Shown here in pieces: positions 13,925 to 14,323 of a stretch of 14,323 nt of DNA. The translations under genes were made by a program, and so were the position numbers. Every line of letters begins with the position of its first letter. Within the stretch, counting starts at the first letter, position 1. Source of the stretch: an uncultured Actinomyces sp. (GTDB taxonomy: Bacteria; Actinomycetota; Actinomycetes; Actinomycetales; Actinomycetaceae); contig CACYEE010000129.1 of the NCBI GenBank assembly GCA_902773415.1, positions 1-14,323 of the forward strand, given 5' to 3'. The notes below the pieces were generated by a model that saw only the letters and a program-made list of their open reading frames with translations, was not told the origin of the DNA and searched no databases.

Positions 13925-14323
13925 GCATCTCCCGGCAATGCCCGGTTCCAGCCAGAGGAACATGGCCATGAACAGCGGGAGGCGGAAAATGCCGTCGGCC
14001 TCCATGACATCCTTCCGGGAAACACGACATGACGCTTTCCCGGCAATCAATTGGCGAGAGCCGGGTATCGCGACGAGCGGAAGGTCCTTGCAGGTTTGCT
14101 GGCCACGAGAGCGAAGCAAGGACGCCGTGGTCGGCAGACTGCCTCTGCCTGCGGCAGCTTCCTTGGCCTCGGGCATGAATGCGGGCATTCACGCCTTCGG
14201 CCTGCGTCGCTGCGAGAGGAAGCACAACGAGCGAACACGGCCCCCAATTCGCCAAGGCAGGTATCGCAAGGGGGACTATCCCCCCCCCGTCCGTTAGCCA
14301 GGATGGTACGCCAGATGCTCGCC
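13925..14323. other. Gene-free, repeat-rich end of the window
   Basis: No frame on either strand gives a believable protein. Structures: CCGGGAAA (14015-14022) facing TTTCCCGG (14036-14043) around 13 nt; TCCCGGCAAT occurring twice (13930-13939, 14038-14047); a tight palindrome TGAATGC-GG-GCATTCA (14176-14191); and GGGGGA-CTA-TCCCCC (14270-14284) running into nine C residues. The dispersed repeat copy R2 covers 14070-14250. The next gene lies beyond the window. Confidence 0.6.
14070..14250. repeat. Dispersed intergenic repeat, copy R2
   Basis: Starts with the exact 18-bp block also present at 11200-11217. It continues with a diverged GGTTTGCTGGCC (compare GGCTTGCTCGCG in R1), then a middle of about 120 nt (about 37 nt in R1), CTGCGAGAGGAAGCA (14210-14224) and CCCCCAATTC (14241-14250). 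The extra middle holds the TGAATGC palindrome. The last part (CCCCAATTCGC, 14242-14252) also matches 56-66. Confidence 0.55.

Noticed and set aside
13887..14297. 136-codon plus-strand frame after the aminotransferase
   Set aside because: Begins inside the hairpin, low-complexity basic translation, no ribosome-binding site; the region is repeat DNA.

Overview
The window is high-GC DNA (roughly two thirds G+C by eye) from an actinobacterium. The main evidence is gene order. A minus-strand CCA tRNA nucleotidyltransferase lies divergent from a plus-strand run of NUDIX hydrolase, secreted DUF6049-type protein, pseudokinase/discoidin-like membrane protein and thioredoxin reductase. This is the conserved actinobacterial block that in Mycobacterium tuberculosis runs Rv3907c (PcnA), Rv3908 (MutT4), Rv3909, Rv3910 (MviN/MurJ-pseudokinase), SigM, its anti-sigma factor, TrxB2 and TrxC. 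Here the block is pared down: no MurJ flippase, no sigM/anti-sigma pair and no trxA. A reduced member of the Actinomycetaceae or a relative is my best guess, at low confidence.

Layout. 1-219: gene-free, with a possible operator/promoter. 220-2024: two overlapping genes of an ABC importer (COG4120-type permease, COG1101-type ATPase) with no substrate-binding protein in view. 2036-2072: a palindrome between convergent genes. 2052-3533 (-): CCA-adding enzyme. 3653-8220: NUDIX, DUF6049 and pseudokinase, packed as one probable operon. 8440-9363: trxB, with a SigR/SigH-like promoter candidate upstream. 9475-12352: two paralogous NfsA/FRP-type nitroreductases separated by a convergent YdeI/OmdA-family gene. 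12576-13850: a fold-type-I PLP aminotransferase followed by a strong hairpin. 13925-14323: gene-free and rich in repeats.

How the genes may work together: the NUDIX-DUF6049-pseudokinase group is housekeeping, and by analogy with mycobacteria it probably supports control of the cell envelope. TrxB and the two flavin nitroreductases form a redox-flavoured neighbourhood. The ABC importer and the aminotransferase look like separate amino-acid or small-molecule functions.

The most unusual signal is not a gene. Four short palindromes share the plan GTATC-N3-GGNGTC / centre / complementary arm. They sit 2-15 nt after stop codons at four of the transcription-unit ends. Their variable arm bases change together on both sides, so pairing is kept. 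One supplies the last codons and the stop of the CCA-adding enzyme gene, and two bracket the nitroreductase segment. Further inverted repeats of other kinds occupy the remaining intergenic gaps. I saw no tRNA, rRNA, CRISPR array, transposase or phage gene.
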